From contig NZ_JANRMI010000004.1 in the NCBI RefSeq assembly GCF_029531655.1, positions 532,212-596,211 of the forward strand: a stretch of 64,000 bases of DNA. The letters are read 5' to 3'. The DNA comes from Bdellovibrio svalbardensis. Lineage in GTDB: Bacteria; Bdellovibrionota; Bdellovibrionia; Bdellovibrionales; Bdellovibrionaceae. The notes under the pieces are model-generated. The model worked only from the letters and a program-made list of their open reading frames with translations, had not been told where the DNA came from and did not search any database. Numbering within the stretch: the stretch's first letter is position 1; every line of letters starts with the position of its first letter. Both the position numbers and the translations under genes were made by a program. This document shows positions 62,054 through 64,000 of this stretch, piece after piece.

Positions 62054-62611
62054 TTACAGACTATTTGGGGTCATCGTACAGAAAGACGTCGAATTTTGCG
62101 ATCCAAAGCCAAAGTAGATAATGTAATAAATCGTCCCAGTTTGTGGATCCTGGCGCATATAATAGGCGTTCACCGGAGCCCCCTCATCTTCATAAACCTC
62201 AATGCGGGAAGCCTGACTGCCTTCAACGATCTTGCCATATCTTTTCCAGTTGTCCGTCGTACTTTGACGAGCTCTCGCAAGGTCCCAGGAAGCATAGGGA
62301 TTTTCAGGAAAGAAGAATGCAAAAATTGAAGAGAAATACGGAGTTCCATTTTCGAGGTTATCAATCAGGATTTCCGCGTAATGAGTGACGTTGGGATCCA
62401 AGGTTCTATCCGAGTGATTGCACTCTCCGCTATAAACGCCGGGCGTGAGTTTGACGGCGAATGGAGTGCTATTAAAATTATTCAGAACAGATCTCATCTT
62501 TTCCGTGCAAACTCCCCGTTCACAGGCGTCCGTAGGAAGTTCTGGAATTGCTGGTGCCGCTAATGAGTTAATAGTCCATAGAGTTAATGCGCTTAAGATG
62601 ATTTTTTTCAT
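62054..62611 (-). CDS. secreted protein of unknown function
   Basis: 185 residues from ATG 62611, set by GAGGGAAC and the signal peptide that begins there (KKIILSALTLWTINSLAA). The mature part has cysteines in CERGVCTEK and GECNHSD, and a final SFCTM. A beta-rich middle follows (HYAEILIDNLENGTPYFSSI). No family is recognised; probably periplasmic or exported. Confidence 0.75.
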   Translation of the reverse strand: MKKIILSALTLWTINSLAAPAIPELPTDACERGVCTEKMRSVLNNFNSTPFAVKLTPGVYSGECNHSDRTLDPNVTHYAEILIDNLENGTPYFSSIFAFFFPENPYASWDLARARQSTTDNWKRYGKIVEGSQASRIEVYEDEGAPVNAYYMRQDPQTGTIYYIIYFGFGSQNSTSFCTMTPNSL

Positions 62612-62778
62612 GATGTTCCCTCGTGCTTCAAGCATAAGGTTTCCGGGGGCGCGGTCAAGAAAGCGAACACGCCCCACCGAGATGGCGTGGCCTAAATGCG
62701 AGCCACAGCTGACTGGATATTGAATACAGCAATAACATCCTGCCGTCTGATTTTCGAAATTTCGTGGGGATATGAAGA

Positions 62779-63039
62779 ATGAATGGTGCAGTCAGGCCTA
62801 ATCTAGTCGAACCAGGTCATACCACATTAAATTCATTTATAGCGGTTTCCTGGGCGAAAGAAAATCTCGACCTGACGGAGCTGGCACGTTTGCGCTGGGT
62901 CGAGAGATGGAGCATTAAGCAGCTTGCTGCTCACCTCGGGTTGAGCACCACTGCGACTAAATCAAGACTTCGGAGGATAAGAAAAAACCCACGTCGTGGT
63001 GGGTTTAAATCTTGTCCACCGAATATTCGCGTCAAATAG
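62779..63039 (+). CDS. small HTH protein
   Basis: 86 residues. Residues about 33-70 form a helix-turn-helix of the sigma-region-4 or recombinase type (RWSIKQLAAHLGLSTTATKS then RLRRIRKNPRR). There is no catalytic domain, so it is a minimal DNA-binding protein or the remnant of a larger one. A terminator-like hairpin lies inside the last third of the gene. The ribosome site is weak (GGGGA at -12). Confidence 0.5.
   Translation: MNGAVRPNLVEPGHTTLNSFIAVSWAKENLDLTELARLRWVERWSIKQLAAHLGLSTTATKSRLRRIRKNPRRGGFKSCPPNIRVK
62985..63006 (+). terminator. terminator-like hairpin within the HTH gene
   Basis: AAACCCAC-GTCGTG-GTGGGTTT with flanking A and T runs, located 30-50 bases before the stop codon of the HTH frame. 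Confidence 0.5.
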
Positions 63040-63065
63040 CTGACTACGCTGAAAGGACAACTGCC

Positions 63066-63239
63066 ATGAATATTGATAAACTTGTCGACGTTGCGATTAC
63101 TGTTGTTTTGGCTGTCGCTTTAACTGTGAATCTTGATCGATTTACTTGGCAGGTACATTTAGCGACCTTGAGGCTTTTGAAAGCCTCTCAGACTTCTACG
63201 TGGGGTTCGCCTAGATTTTTTAATGGGAAAAATCAATAA
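63066..63239 (+). CDS. small single-pass membrane protein
   Basis: 57 residues from ATG 63066 with AAAGGAC eight bases upstream. One membrane helix (about 7-22, VAITVVLAVALTVNL) is followed by a short basic-aromatic tail. Too small for family assignment. A frame extending to 63012 would overlap the HTH gene and has no ribosome site. Confidence 0.55.
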   Translation: MNIDKLVDVAITVVLAVALTVNLDRFTWQVHLATLRLLKASQTSTWGSPRFFNGKNQ

Positions 63240-63282
63240 GGTAGGCGTTCTTGATTTTCGAGAATTCGGCTTGTTCGCTTGA

Positions 63283-63311
63283 TCCCGTGTTTTGCTTGGC
63301 AAAACACGGGA
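63283..63311. terminator. perfect 13-bp hairpin between convergent genes
   Basis: TCCCGTGTTTTGC-TTG-GCAAAACACGGGA, three-base loop. It lies between the genes ending at 63239 (+) and 63324 (-). There is no outer T-run, so termination is probable only from stem strength. Confidence 0.55.
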
Positions 63312-63323
63312 CAGAATCTAGTG

Positions 63324-63647
63324 CTACTTGTGCGGGTGAGTAATTCTAAAATTTCCTTCAGGGTCACACTCAGGATGAGCCTCAGCAAAAGCCCCTACTT
63401 CTTTTGAGGTGTTACCAGCTTTAGAGTTCTTTTTTATTTCCATGACTTTTTTTCTGATTTCTTTTACGTCAGTAATTTTCTCATCGAGAATCATTTTAGT
63501 CATCTTGACATCATCTGAGCCCATTTCTCCAATGACTTTGGCTGCGAGATTCAACAACTTTTGAGAATTTTCGATTGAGCATGCGCTAGTGGCAGCAACC
63601 GAATTTGACGAAATACCTAAAATCATAACGAAAAGAATTCGAACCAT
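63324..63647 (-). CDS. small secreted helical protein
   Basis: 107 residues from ATG 63647, set by GGAGG six bases upstream; longer frames run to 63869 without a ribosome site. A signal peptide (MVRILFVMILGISSNSVAA) is followed by a helical Lys/Glu-rich domain with two cysteines (ACSIEN, HPECDPEG). No family is recognised. Confidence 0.72.
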   Translation of the reverse strand: MVRILFVMILGISSNSVAATSACSIENSQKLLNLAAKVIGEMGSDDVKMTKMILDEKITDVKEIRKKVMEIKKNSKAGNTSKEVGAFAEAHPECDPEGNFRITHPHK

Positions 63648-63957
63648 AGTTCCTCCAAATGCAGAGTATCTTGGAAGTAGTATTTTGGTCATCAAGAGAA
63701 TCTTTTTGGGGTCGCAACGGCAAATCTTGGCGTTGGCTTCATAGTCAGGCAATTCTACCGTTGGCCATGATCGCCTGTAATGTTGGTTATTAGGTGGTAG
63801 GCCGGTGGGGGCCCCCTTTGGTGACCGATACTGAATTGATGGCGCCAGGCTGCGACAACAGCGAGTCAATAAGCCAGCGCGAATATATTAGCTTTTTAGG
63901 TACTTAGAGATTGGATTCAACTCAAGATAAAGACAATTTTCGGCCGTATTTTGTGGC
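63648..63957. other. 310-bp spacer near the right edge
   Basis: No gene, tRNA or repeat recognised. It includes a GC-rich tract around 63805-63820 (GTGGGGGCCCCC). Confidence 0.5.
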
Positions 63958-64000
63958 TTAGACATCGTCCACATCATCATCTGTAATTAACTCATAATTA
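63958..64000 (-). CDS. possible C-terminus of a gene entering from the right
   Basis: On the minus strand the last codons read NYELITDDDVDDV followed by TAA (63960-63958), an acidic tail typical of real protein ends. Only about 14 codons are visible, so the product cannot be named. Confidence 0.35.
   Translation of the reverse strand, partial: NYELITDDDVDDV

Noticed and set aside
1..64000. tRNA, rRNA, tmRNA or RNase P genes
   Set aside because: No T-loop GGTTCGAATC-type signature with matching acceptor stem, and no conserved rRNA or RNase P segments were seen.
1..64000. CRISPR array
   Set aside because: The only tandem direct repeats are the 29-bp doublet at 29986 and the htpX duplication; no spaced repeats or cas genes.

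Overview
The window looks like a chromosomal segment from a Bdellovibrio-type predatory bacterium (Bdellovibrionota). This is inferred from the gene content: a type IV pilin, ClpS-ClpA, HtpX, lytic transglycosylase, many secreted proteases, an EndA-type nuclease, purine-base salvage, PutA, and many small signal-peptide proteins with no clear relatives. The species cannot be named from sequence alone. I see no rRNA, tRNA, CRISPR array, prophage or classical insertion sequence. A partial TPR protein gene runs off the left edge, and a possible gene end enters from the right edge.

Layout. 1-1.2 kb: pilA and a coupled TPR membrane protein gene (minus). 1.4-9.2 kb: clpS-clpA, htpX, slt and a subtilase (plus). 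9.3-17.9 kb: zinc-ribbon protein, then lnt-mutS2-lipase maturation factor-PAS kinase, mostly with overlapping ends, then a lipoprotein. 18-25 kb: MFS transporter, a duplicated-domain protein, small proteins, a coiled-coil/Hsp20 fusion, a LuxR-type HTH protein and a matrixin lipoprotein, with two large palindromic elements. 25-34 kb: a TraE-like pair, orphan kinase, hslO, a histidine phosphatase, FAH hydrolase and putA. 34-41 kb: a REP-type (Y1) transposase, endA, rhomboid-RDD pair, S41 protease and a Fis-type regulator behind a sigma-28-like promoter. 41-49 kb: TPR regulators, AMP nucleosidase, pirin and a KH protein. 48.4-55.7 kb: an RND efflux operon ending in a DUF1254/1214 lipoprotein. 55.8-64 kb: HD-GYP, a PAS/chemoreceptor-like protein, adenine deaminase and small secreted proteins.

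How the genes fit together. Envelope maintenance and proteostasis (clpSA, htpX, slt, lnt, hslO, Hsp20-like) sit with secreted hydrolases suited to digesting prey (subtilase, matrixin, S41, EndA) and catabolic enzymes for prey products (PutA, AMP nucleosidase, adenine deaminase).

The most unusual content is in the intergenic DNA. (1) A family of ~150-bp elements (20680-20827, 21099-21243, 41001-41150) shares a branched three-hairpin core with compensatory base changes. Each copy is flanked by long self-complementary arms that are unrelated between copies. (2) A ~124-bp structured repeat lies directly against the 3' end of a minus-strand gene (9200-9324, 34761-34883). (3) A short covarying palindrome family lies at 29986-30044 and 38933-38958. 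(4) A GTGTGTCCGTACC repeat includes a perfect 24-bp hairpin. A Y1 transposase gene in the same window (34042-34611) is a candidate mobilising enzyme. A palindrome GTCTCAAAATGAGAC occurs twice, exactly and only in intergenic DNA, and sigma-28-like GCCGATAA boxes precede three genes.
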